The notes: a model not told the origin generated them from the sequence alone. 64,000 bases of DNA from Streptococcus cristatus (GCF_008369405.1 NZ_VSJJ01000002.1:125506-189505), one strand, 5' to 3'; positions 53,743 to 62,401 are shown, counted from the stretch's first letter. Made by a program: numbers and translations.

Positions 53743-54936
53743 ATGTCAAAAACTATTTCTATTAATGCTGGAAGTTCGAGTGTAAAATGGCAACTTTATT
53801 CAATGCCAGAGGAAAAAGTGCTGGCTAAAGGTTTGATTGAGCGGATCGGTCTCAAGGACTCAATTTCCACGGTTAAATTTAATGATCGTTCTGAACGCCA
53901 AACCTTAGATATTGCTGACCACACTCAAGCTGTAAAGATTTTATTGGAAGATTTGAAACGGTTTGAGATTATTCAATCTTACGATGAAATTACAGGTGTT
54001 GGGCACCGTGTTGTAGCTGGGGGCGAGTATTTCAAAGAATCAGCTCTTGTGACGGACGATGTATTGGAGAAGATTGAAGAGTTGTCTCTATTGGCTCCTT
54101 TGCATAATCCTGCCAATGCTGACGGTATCCGTGCTTTCAAGGAAATTCTTCCAGACATTACCAGTGTGGCTGTTTTTGATACATCTTTCCACACAACTAT
54201 GCCAGAAAAGGCTTATCGCTATCCATTGCCAACTAAGTATTACACTGAAAATAAGGTTCGTAAATACGGAGCGCACGGGACTAGCCATGAGTATGTAGCC
54301 CACGAAGCTGCAAAGCTTTTGGGTAAACCGATTGAAGAATTGAAACTCATCACTTGCCACATCGGAAACGGTGCTTCTATTACAGCAGTTAAAGGTGGCC
54401 AGTCTGTTGATACTTCTATGGGCTTCACTCCTCTTGGTGGAGTTATGATGGGAACACGTACGGGTGATATTGACCCAGCGATTATTCCTTACTTGATGCA
54501 GCATACAGATGACTTTAACACACCAGAGGATATCAGTCGAATTCTGAACCGTGAGTCTGGACTTTTGGGTATCTCTGAAAGCTCAAGCGATATGCGGGAC
54601 ATCCATACAGCTATGCGTGCGGGTGATGAAAAGGCATTGTTGGCTAACGAAATCTTTGTAGATCGTATTCAAAAATACATTGGTCAGTATTTAGCAGTTT
54701 TGAATGGTGCAGATGCCATTATCTTTACAGCCGGAATTGGGGAAAACTCTGTAACGATTCGTAAGATGGTCATTGAAGGCATTTCTTGGTTTGGCTGTGA
54801 TGTCGATCCAGAGAAGAATTTCTTTGGTGCAACAGGAGACATCTCAACAGAAGCTGCTAAAGTCAGAGTTCTAGTTATCCCGACAGATGAAGAGTTAGTC
54901 ATTGCGCGTGATGTAGAACGCTTTAAAAATCAATAA
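53743..54936 (+). CDS. ackA: Acetate kinase
   Basis: 397 residues. ASKHA fold: phosphate-1 loop [10 protein letters not shown] (7-16), [56 protein letters not shown] and FTAGIGENS. Converts acetyl phosphate and ADP to acetate and ATP, a main ATP step in fermentation, and sets acetyl phosphate levels. AGAGGTGACGAG precedes ATG. Own promoter with a cre; terminator follows. Confidence 0.98.
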   Translation: MSKTISINAGSSSVKWQLYSMPEEKVLAKGLIERIGLKDSISTVKFNDRSERQTLDIADHTQAVKILLEDLKRFEIIQSYDEITGVGHRVVAGGEYFKESALVTDDVLEKIEELSLLAPLHNPANADGIRAFKEILPDITSVAVFDTSFHTTMPEKAYRYPLPTKYYTENKVRKYGAHGTSHEYVAHEAAKLLGKPIEELKLITCHIGNGASITAVKGGQSVDTSMGFTPLGGVMMGTRTGDIDPAIIPYLMQHTDDFNTPEDISRILNRESGLLGISESSSDMRDIHTAMRAGDEKALLANEIFVDRIQKYIGQYLAVLNGADAIIFTAGIGENSVTIRKMVIEGISWFGCDVDPEKNFFGATGDISTEAAKVRVLVIPTDEELVIARDVERFKNQ

Positions 54937-54938
54937 TC

Positions 54939-54966
54939 AAAAAGCTCGGCCTAGCTGAGCTTTTTC
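54939..54966 (+). terminator. Intrinsic terminator after ackA
   Basis: AAAAAGCTCGGC-CTA-GCTGAGCTTTTT, with one G-T pair. Confidence 0.88.
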
Positions 54967-55147
54967 TTGTGACTTTGTGATTATTCTTTGATCAGATAGG
55001 ATGATTCAAAGCGGCTCGGGGCTTGCAGCAGTAAGAACTAATAGTCAAGTATGGACTGGAAATCAATTTGATACAAGGTAGATGACCTATCAAGATAAGA
55101 TTGCTGCTTGTTGATATCTGGCATGCTAAGTTGCTAGATAGAGGAGA
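54967..55147. other. Intergenic stretch without recognisable gene
   Basis: Between the ackA terminator and the rluD-side terminator. No open frame with a ribosome site and no clear promoter on either strand. With flanking parts the gap between ackA and the rluD stop codon is 345 bp. Confidence 0.6.
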
Positions 55148-55181
55148 AGAAAAAGACGATGTCCGGTAGGGAATCGTCTTT
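55148..55181 (-). terminator. Terminator for the minus-strand pseudouridine synthase gene
   Basis: On the minus strand AAAGACGAT (55173-55181), 12-nt loop, ATCGTCTTT (55152-55160) followed by TTCTTC. It lies 100 bp after the rluD stop codon. Confidence 0.7.
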
Positions 55182-55281
55182 GAAGCTACTTATATTTTTG
55201 GGGAAAAATCTGACTCTTCTAGAGGCTGCAGCTAGTTGAGTGTCTGGAGTGCTAGCCTTGGAGATTCGGCAATCAGGCAAG

Positions 55282-56169
55282 CTATCCCTTTTTACCCTCG
55301 CTTCTGTGCCGTTTGATTTCCGCTTCAAAACTCTCTGATGGTGCTTCCACGCTGATGGTTTCCAGTGTGAACGGATGAGTGAAAGTCAGGCGGTGGGCAT
55401 GGAGCATGAGGCGACCTTGGGGTTGAGGATGGTAGAGGGGATCACCAATGATGGGATGACCATGATGGGCAAGATGGACGCGGATTTGATGAGTCCGTCC
55501 GGTTTTCAATTGACATTTGAGCAGAGTCGTGTTGCCAAAGTCCTTGAGTCGGATTACATGAGTTTCAGCGTAGAGTCCCTTTTTCGGATCAACGAGGCGT
55601 TTCCGTCGGTCATGGCGGTTGCGTCCGATTTTATCTTTATAAACGATAGTCTTGCTGGGAAATTTTCCTTGAGCAAGGGCCCAATATTCACGGGAGATTT
55701 CTTTGTTTTCCAAGAGGCGGTTGAGAATGGGGAGGACAAAGGGATTTTTAGCAAACAGGATAGCGCCGCTTGTTTCTTTGTCCAGCCGGTGGACGACATA
55801 GCAGGTTTGACCGACATAGCTTGAAACATGATTGAGCAGAGCTATTTCTGTCGGCTCATTGGCATGGCTTTTCATGCCGTTAGGCTTATTGACAATGATG
55901 AGATGTTCGTCTTGATAGAGCTCTTCGACCAGACTAGGCTGACCAGCAGGGAGTTCTTTTTCTGGATAGTCGTCTTTGTCAAAGGTCAGTTGAATGCTGT
56001 CGCCAGGCTTGACCAAAGTCTGCCAGTGGATAGACTCACCGTTGACCAAGACGTGTTTCTTGGTTCGGAGAAAGTGACGGATTTTGCGAGGGATGAGCAG
56101 CTGGTCCTCTAGCAGTTCTTTGACGGTCATATGAGATAGACTTGAGGGGAGGGTAATGGTAAATTTCAT
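55282..56169 (-). CDS. RluA/RluD-family pseudouridine synthase
   Basis: 295 residues. N-terminal S4-like RNA-binding part (VKELLEDQLLIPRKIRHFLR, KKHVLVNGE), then the synthase domain with LYQDEHLIIVNKPNGM, the catalytic motif HRLDKETSG (Asp130) and GRTHQIRVHLAHHGHPIIGD. It isomerises specific uridines in rRNA (RluD type) or tRNA; the exact site cannot be told. In streptococci a gene of this family lies divergent from pbp2A, as here, with 150 bp between the starts. Confidence 0.94.
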   Translation of the reverse strand: MKFTITLPSSLSHMTVKELLEDQLLIPRKIRHFLRTKKHVLVNGESIHWQTLVKPGDSIQLTFDKDDYPEKELPAGQPSLVEELYQDEHLIIVNKPNGMKSHANEPTEIALLNHVSSYVGQTCYVVHRLDKETSGAILFAKNPFVLPILNRLLENKEISREYWALAQGKFPSKTIVYKDKIGRNRHDRRKRLVDPKKGLYAETHVIRLKDFGNTTLLKCQLKTGRTHQIRVHLAHHGHPIIGDPLYHPQPQGRLMLHAHRLTFTHPFTLETISVEAPSESFEAEIKRHRSEGKKG

Positions 56170-56283
56170 GTTTTCATTGTAGCAAAAACTAGCCCATTTG
56201 GAAATGCTTAGCTGGAAAAGGAAAGAAGCTCTGCTATTTCCTTAAAGAAAGCTAAAAAGAATAGAAAGCAGCGGACTCGTGCC

Positions 56284-56312
56284 TTGTGTCTACATGGATA
56301 AGGTGATAAAAT
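56284..56312 (+). promoter_or_regulatory. pbp2A promoter placed at the start codon
   Basis: TTGTGT (56284-56289), 17-bp spacer, TGaTAAAAT (TAAAAT 56307-56312). The ATG begins at 56320, so transcription would start at or within a base of the start codon. Confidence 0.65.
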
Positions 56313-56319
56313 ATGTTTT

Positions 56320-58542
56320 ATGAAGAAATTAAATGATGTATTTGAAAAACTAGTCAATTTTTTTAAAACGGATCAGCCTCAGAAGAAGGTTGCTGAAGAG
56401 TTGGGAGGTGAGGCTCTTGAGCTTAGCTACAGCCGATCTGGCAAGAGCCGCAAAAAGCCTCTTTCTCAGCATCCCTTCCGCCGTTTTTGGCGCAGATTTC
56501 ACCTGACCAAGATATTCTTGATTCTTGGCCTGACCTTTGGTCTGGTGGTCGGTGGCTATCTTTTTTATGTAGCTAAGACGACTAATGTCAAAGATTTGCA
56601 GAATGCTCTGAAAGCTACGACTTTGATCTATGATAAGGATGGAAACGAAGCGGGTAGCTTGTCTGGACAAAAGGGAACTTATGTCGAATTAGACGCGATT
56701 AGTCAGGACTTGCAGAATGCCGTGATTGCAACAGAAGACCGCTCTTTTTATAAGAATGGCGGGATTAACTACAGTCGCTTCTTTCTAGCTATTTTGACTG
56801 CAGGTCGTTCGGGCGGTGGCTCGACTATCACGCAGCAGTTGGCCAAGAATGCCTATCTCTCTCAGGATCAGACCATTGAGCGGAAGGCCAAGGAATTTTT
56901 CCTAGCTTTGGAAATTAACAAAAAATACAGCAAGCAGGAAATCCTGACCATGTACCTCAATAACTCTTATTTTGGAAATGGGGTTTGGGGCGTGGAAGAT
57001 GCCAGCAAGAAATATTTTGGTGTATCTGCCAGTCAGCTCAGTCTAGATCAGTCGGCGGTTCTAGCCGGCATGCTCAAAGGACCAGAGATATATAATCCCC
57101 TGTATTCAATTGAGAATGCGACCAATCGTCGTGACACCGTTCTTCAAAATATGGTAGCGGCAGGTTACATTGATCAGGCGACGGCGGACCAGGCTGCGAC
57201 GGTTGGTATTGGAGGCCAGCTAGTCGATGCTTACGAAGGTAAGTCAGAAGACTATCGCTACCCATCTTATTTTGATGCGGTTATCAATGAAGCGGTCAAT
57301 GATTACGGTCTGACGGAAGAAGAAATCGTCAACAACGGCTATCGGATTTACACCGAATTGGACCAAAATTACCAAGCTAGCATGCAGGTTATTTATAGCA
57401 ATGTCGATCTCTTCCCACTGGCTGAAGACGGGACGAGGGCCGAGTCCGGAAGCGTGGCGCTGGATCCTAAGACGGGTGGTGTTCGGGCTCTGGTTGGCCG
57501 TGTCAACAGCGCTGATGGCTCTGCTTTTCGGACTTTCAACTACGCGACTCAGTCTGCTCGTAGTCCAGGATCGACCATCAAGCCTTTGGTGGCCTACAGC
57601 CCAGCAATAGCAGCCGGTTGGTCAACGGATAAGGAACTAGATAATAGTCGGACAGTTTTTGGTGATTATAAGGTTAATAACTATGGCAATATCCAAAGTT
57701 CACCGACGGTTCCAATGTATCAAGCCTTGGCTGAATCCCTCAATATTCCCGCGGTTTCAACAGTGGATGAGTTAGGCGTGAGCAAGGCCTTTGAGTATGG
57801 CAAAAAGTTTGGCCTTAATATGGATAAGGTAGAACAGAATCTAGGTGTGGCTCTGGGAAGCGGAGTGACGACCAATCCACTTCAGATGGCTCAAGCCTAC
57901 TCAGTCTTTGCGAATGATGGAGTTATGAATGATGCCCACCTCATCACCAAGATAGAAAATGCCAGCGGTCAGGTTGTTAAAACGCACCGGCAGACTTCTA
58001 CCCGTGTCCTCAATCGCTCGACCGCAGAAAAGATGACCAGCATGATGCTGGGCACCTTCTCAAACGGGACAGGAGTCTATGCGGCTCCTTATGGCTATAC
58101 AATGGCTGGAAAGACAGGAACGACAGAGACTGACTTTAACCCTGATTTGTCAGGAGACCAGTGGGTCATCGGCTACACACCAGATGTGGTTATCAGCCAA
58201 TGGCTGGGCTTCCCTAAGACGGATGAAACTCACTATCTGACTGGTACGAGTGCCAATGAAGCTTCGGCTATTTTCCGCAATGTAGCCAACACCATCCTGC
58301 CTTATACGGAAGGAACGTCCTTCTCAGGTCAGAAAAATGCTTATGCTGAGAACGGCATTTCCCCAGTCGATACCTACGGTACTGGCGAAACGAATACGAC
58401 TAGCGAAAACAAAGACTTCCTGAAAGATGTCCAAGAGCGGGCACAAAACCTAGTAGATGATGCCAAGAAAGCTATTGATGAGTCTGGTATTTCTGAAAAA
58501 GCTAAAAATCTCTGGGACACCGTCACCGGCTGGTTCCAATAA
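56320..58542 (+). CDS. pbp2A: Class A penicillin-binding protein 2a
   Basis: 740 residues. Cytoplasmic basic tail, membrane anchor near residues 65-88, GT51 glycosyltransferase with catalytic Glu139 in ATEDRSFYKNGG, GGSTITQQLAKN and KEIL..YLN-type block (KQEILTMYLNNSYFGNG), then transpeptidase with SPGSTIKP (Ser418), SLN (in ALAESLNIP) and KTGT (598-601). It polymerises and cross-links peptidoglycan. The 65-residue cytoplasmic tail and C-terminal helical tail (KDVQERAQNLVDDAKKAID) are typical for PBP2a. No good ribosome site is found at the normal distance (AAGGTGA is 13 bases away). Confidence 0.95.
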   Translation: MKKLNDVFEKLVNFFKTDQPQKKVAEELGGEALELSYSRSGKSRKKPLSQHPFRRFWRRFHLTKIFLILGLTFGLVVGGYLFYVAKTTNVKDLQNALKATTLIYDKDGNEAGSLSGQKGTYVELDAISQDLQNAVIATEDRSFYKNGGINYSRFFLAILTAGRSGGGSTITQQLAKNAYLSQDQTIERKAKEFFLALEINKKYSKQEILTMYLNNSYFGNGVWGVEDASKKYFGVSASQLSLDQSAVLAGMLKGPEIYNPLYSIENATNRRDTVLQNMVAAGYIDQATADQAATVGIGGQLVDAYEGKSEDYRYPSYFDAVINEAVNDYGLTEEEIVNNGYRIYTELDQNYQASMQVIYSNVDLFPLAEDGTRAESGSVALDPKTGGVRALVGRVNSADGSAFRTFNYATQSARSPGSTIKPLVAYSPAIAAGWSTDKELDNSRTVFGDYKVNNYGNIQSSPTVPMYQALAESLNIPAVSTVDELGVSKAFEYGKKFGLNMDKVEQNLGVALGSGVTTNPLQMAQAYSVFANDGVMNDAHLITKIENASGQVVKTHRQTSTRVLNRSTAEKMTSMMLGTFSNGTGVYAAPYGYTMAGKTGTTETDFNPDLSGDQWVIGYTPDVVISQWLGFPKTDETHYLTGTSANEASAIFRNVANTILPYTEGTSFSGQKNAYAENGISPVDTYGTGETNTTSENKDFLKDVQERAQNLVDDAKKAIDESGISEKAKNLWDTVTGWFQ

Positions 58543-58555
58543 TCTTCTAAACAAC

Positions 58556-58584
58556 TTGTCAAAGAAGCAGAAAACTGCTATAAT
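58556..58584 (+). promoter_or_regulatory. rpmG-secE promoter
   Basis: TTGTCA (58556-58561), 17-bp spacer, TGcTATAAT (TATAAT 58579-58584), a near-ideal vegetative promoter 18 bp before rpmG. Confidence 0.88.
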
Positions 58585-58602
58585 AAGGGGAATGGAGGCG
58601 TC

Positions 58603-58755
58603 ATGGCATTAAAAAAAGCGAGTCTAGCGTGTACAGTTTGTGGGTCACGAAACTACTCAATCAAACTTAGTAGCACTCCAAAACCTACGCGTCTAGAAGT
58701 GAATAAATATTGTAAACACTGCAGTAAATATACGCTGCATAAAGAAACCAGATAG
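58603..58755 (+). CDS. rpmG: 50S ribosomal protein L33
   Basis: 50 residues ([19 protein letters not shown]...). Two CxxC pairs (CTVC at 10-13 and CKHC at 37-40) show the zinc-binding C+ form of L33. AATGGAGG precedes ATG. The small gene lies before secE and nusG, the conserved order in Firmicutes. Other rpmG copies are usual in streptococci and may be zinc-independent. Confidence 0.94.
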   Translation: MALKKASLACTVCGSRNYSIKLSSTPKPTRLEVNKYCKHCSKYTLHKETR

Positions 58756-58764
58756 GAGATAGTT

Positions 58765-58944
58765 GTGAAATTCATTAAAGATGTTTTCATTTTGCTACGA
58801 GATACAACTTGGCCTACCCGTAAAGAAAGATGGACTGATTTCCTTTCCGTAATGGAATACACAGCATTCTTTGCTATTGTTATCTATATTTTTGATAAGG
58901 TAGTTGCCAGCGGTCTCTTCCGCATAATCAACATGTTTTCATAA
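58765..58944 (+). CDS. secE: Preprotein translocase subunit SecE
   Basis: 59 residues from GTG 58765 with AGGAGATA upstream. Short Gram-positive SecE: amphipathic helix with TTWPTRKERW (the conserved T-x-WP-x-x-E block) and a single membrane span (AFFAIVIYIFDKVV). It holds SecY together in the translocon. Ten bp after rpmG and in the same transcript; a hairpin and the separate nusG promoter follow. Confidence 0.94.
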   Translation: MKFIKDVFILLRDTTWPTRKERWTDFLSVMEYTAFFAIVIYIFDKVVASGLFRIINMFS

Positions 58945-58949
58945 GAAAG

Positions 58950-58973
58950 ATAGAGTTGCCTAGGCAACTCTAT
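58950..58973 (+). terminator. Perfect hairpin after secE
   Basis: ATAGAGTTGCC-TA-GGCAACTCTAT, 11 bp with minimal loop, followed by a poor T-run (TTGTCTG). Likely partial terminator or processing site between secE and nusG. Confidence 0.65.
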
Positions 58974-59002
58974 TTGTCTGTTAAAATATTTACCAAAATG
59001 CT

Positions 59003-59029
59003 TTGTAATTTTAGATTTTATGGTATAAT
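59003..59029 (+). promoter_or_regulatory. nusG promoter
   Basis: TGgTATAAT (TATAAT 59024-59029) with TTGTAA at 59003-59008 (15-bp spacer, short). About 50-nt leader to the nusG start. Confidence 0.7.
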
Positions 59030-59084
59030 AAGGCTAGATATCAAGCAGAAGCCCTAGGCTTTTTTATTTAGGAAAGGACAAAAC

Positions 59085-59621
59085 ATGGACAGTTTTGATA
59101 AAGGCTGGTTTGTACTGCAAACCTACTCAGGCTATGAAAATAAGGTAAAGGAAAATCTCTTGCAACGTGCCCAGACCTATAATATGCTGGAAAATATCCT
59201 GCGCGTGGAAATTCCAACCCAGACCGTACAGGTCGAAAAGAACGGCAAGAGCAAGGAGGTCGAAGAAAACCGCTTCCCAGGTTATGTATTGGTTGAGATG
59301 GTCATGACGGACGAAGCTTGGTTTGTCGTGCGGAATACACCAAATGTTACTGGATTTGTGGGTTCACACGGAAACCGTTCGAAACCAACTCCGCTCTTGG
59401 AAGAAGAAATTCGCAATATCCTCATCTCCATGGGACAAACGGTTCAAGAATTTGACTTGAATGTCAAAGTGGGCGATACAGTTCGCATCATTGACGGTGC
59501 CTTTGCTAACTATACTGGCAAAATCACTGAAATTGACAATAATAAGGTCAAGATGATTATCTCTATGTTTGGAAATGACACAGTGGCCGAAGTCAACCTC
59601 AGCCAAATTGCTGAATTATAA
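59085..59621 (+). CDS. nusG: Transcription termination/antitermination factor NusG
   Basis: 178 residues; AGGAAAGGAC precedes ATG. NGN domain GWFVLQTYSGYENKVKENL with RFPGYVLVEMVM and WFVVRNTPNVTGFVGS, then the C-terminal KOW domain VGDTVRIIDGAFANYTGKI. It binds RNA polymerase and links transcription to translation and, where present, Rho. It follows secE as in nearly all Firmicutes, but with its own promoter. Undamaged. Confidence 0.97.
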   Translation: MDSFDKGWFVLQTYSGYENKVKENLLQRAQTYNMLENILRVEIPTQTVQVEKNGKSKEVEENRFPGYVLVEMVMTDEAWFVVRNTPNVTGFVGSHGNRSKPTPLLEEEIRNILISMGQTVQEFDLNVKVGDTVRIIDGAFANYTGKITEIDNNKVKMIISMFGNDTVAEVNLSQIAEL

Positions 59622-59638
59622 TTTTTGAATGCATGAAA

Positions 59639-59669
59639 AGGAGTCGGAAAGCATTTTCCGCTCTTTTTG
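59639..59669 (+). terminator. Intrinsic terminator after nusG
   Basis: GGAG-T-CGGAAA, GCAT loop, TTTCCG-CTCTTTTT, with a one-base bulge. Confidence 0.85.
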
Positions 59670-59774
59670 TGTGCAATTTTACATCGATTCCACCATCTAG
59701 AACTTAAATAAGATAAATATAGTTTCAATAACTTAGCTTATGGTAAGGAAAACGGATACAGAATTCGTTCAAAA

Positions 59775-59783
59775 TGTTATAAT
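59775..59783 (+). promoter_or_regulatory. Extended -10 element before the 259-aa orphan gene
   Basis: TGtTATAAT (TATAAT 59778-59783), 39 bp before the start codon; no good -35. Confidence 0.6.
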
Positions 59784-59822
59784 AAGTAGTGATATAACCA
59801 AGAAGATGTTTAAGGAGGACTT

Positions 59823-60602
59823 ATGAAAACCATTTTTGAAAATCAAGAAATAAAATTTAGTGGTCAAGATGGTCATACTTTAATTGTTAAAAATGAGGGC
59901 TTATCCTATCAAGATGGAAAACATAAAAATCTTGATATTTCATTTGATAAAGTTTCTACTATCTTATCACTTCGTTACTGTAATTCTAATTCAAGTTATA
60001 ATCTCATTTTTCGAGATAAGAACGGAAAGAATATGGCTGAATTTGATACGGATACGACCATTCGCAATAATATCCACAATATATTTGAAACGAAGTCAAT
60101 ACTGTTAGCCTTTGCAGCAAGCAAACTTACCAAAGATTTCCCAAATAATCTGAGGACTCTTGATATAACATTGGCTTTTAGTCTGAAAGAAAAAGAAATT
60201 CGTATTGCTAGTGGCGTCATCTATGGCTTAAAGAATACAATCAATATTGAGGACATTCGCAGAGTACAGTGCGTGACAAATGGGACGATTTCCAATCTTG
60301 CTCTGTACAGAAATGATAAAAAGAAATTTTGGGACATTCCTGATATGAAACTCCCTTGTAACGAAATAACCTTGCCTTTGCTTGAAGCGATTGTTACTAA
60401 AAATACGGGGAAAGGGATTGATTTTACTCGAGGAAATGGTTTCGATCAAAAAACTTCTGAGTTTATGATTATTCGCTATATGGATTCCAGCTTTTTTATC
60501 AACAGTGACGGAACTCTAGCTAAAGAATGGCAAAAACAAGTTTACGATAGAATTCTTTTATACCAATATGATCTAGCAGATTTATTAAAACAGCTACCGT
60601 AA
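59823..60602 (+). CDS. Hypothetical cytoplasmic protein of 259 residues
   Basis: Starts at ATG 59823 after AAGGAGG, with its own promoter, so it is expressed. No signal peptide or membrane span. Beta-rich, with what may be two related halves: IKFSGQDGHTLIVKNEGLSY ... SFDKVSTI in the first and IRIASGVIYGLKNTINIEDI in the second, each looking like a strand-turn-strand PH-like unit followed by a helix. The C-terminal helix (WQKQVYDRILLYQYDLADLL) is amphipathic. I do not recognise a family. It is an orphan between nusG and tRNA-Cys; composition is more A+T-rich than its neighbours, which may hint at acquisition. Confidence 0.75.
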   Translation: MKTIFENQEIKFSGQDGHTLIVKNEGLSYQDGKHKNLDISFDKVSTILSLRYCNSNSSYNLIFRDKNGKNMAEFDTDTTIRNNIHNIFETKSILLAFAASKLTKDFPNNLRTLDITLAFSLKEKEIRIASGVIYGLKNTINIEDIRRVQCVTNGTISNLALYRNDKKKFWDIPDMKLPCNEITLPLLEAIVTKNTGKGIDFTRGNGFDQKTSEFMIIRYMDSSFFINSDGTLAKEWQKQVYDRILLYQYDLADLLKQLP

Positions 60603-60721
60603 GTTCAGGTCATAACTTTGGCATGTGAGTTGGCTTGTGGAGGAAGAAAAAGGAGACAAGTAACCTTCGGTTAGCTATTACAATAAGCAATCTGTACAGA
60701 ATTGAAAGTAAAATAGTAAAA

Positions 60722-60754
60722 TCCTTCTGAATTGCTCAGAAGGACTGTTTGTCC
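60722..60754 (+). terminator. Hairpin after the orphan gene, possible terminator
   Basis: TCCTTCTGA (60722-60730), ATTGC loop, TCAGAAGGA (60736-60744), followed by CTGTTTGTCC. Perfect 9-bp stem, weak T-run. Confidence 0.6.
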
Positions 60755-60804
60755 ACCAACTTTATCCTATTTGCCCTAGTTCTAGTATAAGCGAAGAGAA
60801 AAGA

Positions 60805-60828
60805 AAAAGCCCGATTTTACGGGCTTTT
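60805..60828. terminator. Terminator downstream of tRNA-Cys (bidirectional)
   Basis: AAAAGCCCG-ATTTTA-CGGGCTTTT; perfect 9-bp stem, A-run and T-run on both sides. It ends the minus-strand tRNA transcript 34 bases after the gene. Confidence 0.85.
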
Positions 60829-60861
60829 CATTCGGTTGATTCCTGATAATCAGGTATTGAA

Positions 60862-60932
60862 AGGCGGTAGACGGATTTGAACCGACGATCAAGCTTTTGC
60901 AGAGCCGTGCCTTACCACTTGGCTATACCGCC
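60862..60932 (-). tRNA. tRNA-Cys (GCA)
   Basis: 71-nt cloverleaf on the minus strand: acceptor GGCGGTA/TACCGCC (perfect 7 bp), D-arm GCC...GGC with GTGGTAA loop, anticodon loop CTGCAAA (anticodon GCA, Cys), T-loop TTCAAAT, discriminator T, no encoded CCA. The anticodon stem has a C-T mismatch at 27-43 and a G-T pair, and the T-stem has a T-T mismatch at 50-64. It lies alone, with a terminator downstream. Confidence 0.93.
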
Positions 60933-61134
60933 GCAACTCTTACTATTTTAGCGTATATTTTTCAGGACGTCAACTAAAAGTTACAAACTTTGCAAAAATA
61001 ATTAAGATGATGTCCCAAAAGATGGTCGGCTAGTAGAAATCAGAAAATAAATCATGAGATGACTAGAAGCTATCAGAGCTTGTCTGGTCTGAGTTTTCCA
61101 AAGTGGAGATATTTAGCATATTAGCAGTGACATA

Positions 61135-61175
61135 ATAAAAAGCCGATAAAATCAAAACTTGCTTTTATCGGCTAT
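61135..61175 (-). terminator. Terminator of the minus-strand surface protein pseudogene
   Basis: AGCCGATAAAA (61141-61151) pairs perfectly over 11 bp with TTTTATCGGCT (61163-61173); the A-run on its low side gives T-run on the minus strand. Located 55 bp after the pseudogene. The roughly 300 bp between tRNA-Cys and the pseudogene hold nothing else recognisable. Confidence 0.8.
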
Positions 61176-61227
61176 ACTAAATTAGAATTCTTTAAAACTG
61201 ATACATCAGAGTTTGTGAGCGTACATG

Positions 61228-62052
61228 TTAATCCCAGGAATCCTCGTCAGTTTCTTTACGTTTTCGGAATCCCAGCAGGGTTATTATTGATGAAAAACGG
61301 CTCAATGCTGCTTTGAAATTTTGTTTTTGAGAGTTTTTAAGTGGAGTCGTCGGTGAAGTGGCAGGAACCTCGGTTTGCGTTGTGCCCAGCTTCTTTTTGC
61401 GGTAGAAAAAGAAAGATCCGGTTGCAAGCAACATGGCTAGTAAGCTACCGATGACTGGCAAGGTCAGGGTGAATGCAGTCTTCGCCTTTTTTGAAGGTTT
61501 GCTGCTCGTAGAGTGCTCCTTGCTTGAGGTACTTGTTTCCTGCTTTGGCTTTTCTTCAAACTCCCATTTACCAATAAAATGCGCATCTTTATCTTGGATA
61601 GTTTCCGCATCTTTGTCGTAGCCTTTAAAAATCCATTTTCCTCATGGGACCTGGATTTCTGTTTGGTTTTCTTTTGGCGGATCAGGGATTGCTCTCGTTC
61701 CGTTTTGGATATTTTCCTGATTTTGTGGCAAGTATTTCAGGACTTCTGGAGGCAGAGTCTTATTTGGGGTGCCACTGATAAATTCGTATGTTTTATTATA
61801 AAGAGCTGGAGCTGCAGGAGTGCTTGAAGAGAAGGTGTTGCTGTCCGTTCCTTGGTTCGGTTGGCTTTCAGAATCTGAATGTTCTTGTCCCTCTTTTTCG
61901 TTAGTTGAGAGGTTGGAAGAGATCAGTTCACTCTTCTGATCGTCAGCCTCTCCTTCAATAGAGGTGTGCGCAACTACTGGAAAAAAAGCTGAGAAAAGTA
62001 AAGGGAGTATAGGAAAAAGCAGTGTTCTTTTTTTCCGTCTCGATTAAGCCAT
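61228..62052 (-). pseudogene. SHIRT-domain cell-surface protein with two in-frame stops
   Basis: Read from ATG 62052 one frame continues for 275 codons but has TAA at codon 3 (62044-62046) and TGA at codon 137 (61642-61644). Ignoring them, the product has a signal peptide (RRKKRTLLFPILPLLFSAFF), a Ser/Glu/Asn-rich stalk, one SHIRT-like domain (YEFISGTPNKTLPPEVL ... GKWIFKGYDKDAETIQDKD ... FIGKWEFEE), a Ser/Lys stretch, LPVIG (61447-61461) in place of LPxTG, a membrane span and FYRKKK, and then an unusual further tail with a second degenerate sorting-like end (SIITLLGFRKRKE). Both stops could have come from single changes (CAA or CGA to stop). Promoter, ribosome site (AGAGGAGG) and terminator are all intact. 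Confidence 0.82.
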
Positions 62053-62105
62053 ACAGTAGTTTCCTCCTCTCTTAATGTTTTCTAGTTAAAAGTCTCTATC
62101 ATTTC

Positions 62106-62134
62106 ATTCTAGTATTTATTTGAGAATCTGTCAA
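62106..62134 (-). promoter_or_regulatory. Promoter of the SHIRT-domain pseudogene
   Basis: On the minus strand TTGACA (62129-62134), exact 17-bp spacer, TAGAAT (62106-62111), about 55 bp before the start codon. Consensus quality despite the dead reading frame. Confidence 0.75.
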
Positions 62135-62372
62135 GTAAGTTCAGTCGTCTGAACGTCAAATGGCTGGAAGCTCCATCTTAAAGTAATATTGGATAGAACA
62201 TAGATAAAAGTAAGCGTTCTTTTATAAAAAAATGCCTCACATCGCTTCATTTTCTGTCCATTTTATACATAAAATCAGAGAATATATATTAGGAAAGTAA
62301 AAAAGGTCTATGTTTTCACTCGATTTCATGACATTTTTTACACAATCATTAGATTAGGGTCACATGTTTAAC

Positions 62373-62401
62373 TTGACAAATTACAAGAATATTATTATCA
62401 T
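62373..62401 (+). promoter_or_regulatory. Promoter of the plus-strand surface protein genes
   Basis: TTGACA (62373-62378), 17-bp spacer, TATCAT (62396-62401). It is the only evident promoter for both the frameshifted gene and the adhesin gene at 63459. Confidence 0.62.

Noticed and set aside
55134-55328. Minus-strand open frame of 64 codons after the pseudouridine synthase gene
   Set aside because: It overlaps the synthase end in another frame and crosses the terminator hairpin; no ribosome site.
60603-61227. Possible integrated element next to tRNA-Cys
   Set aside because: No integrase, no direct repeat of the tRNA end and no phage-like gene is seen on either side.
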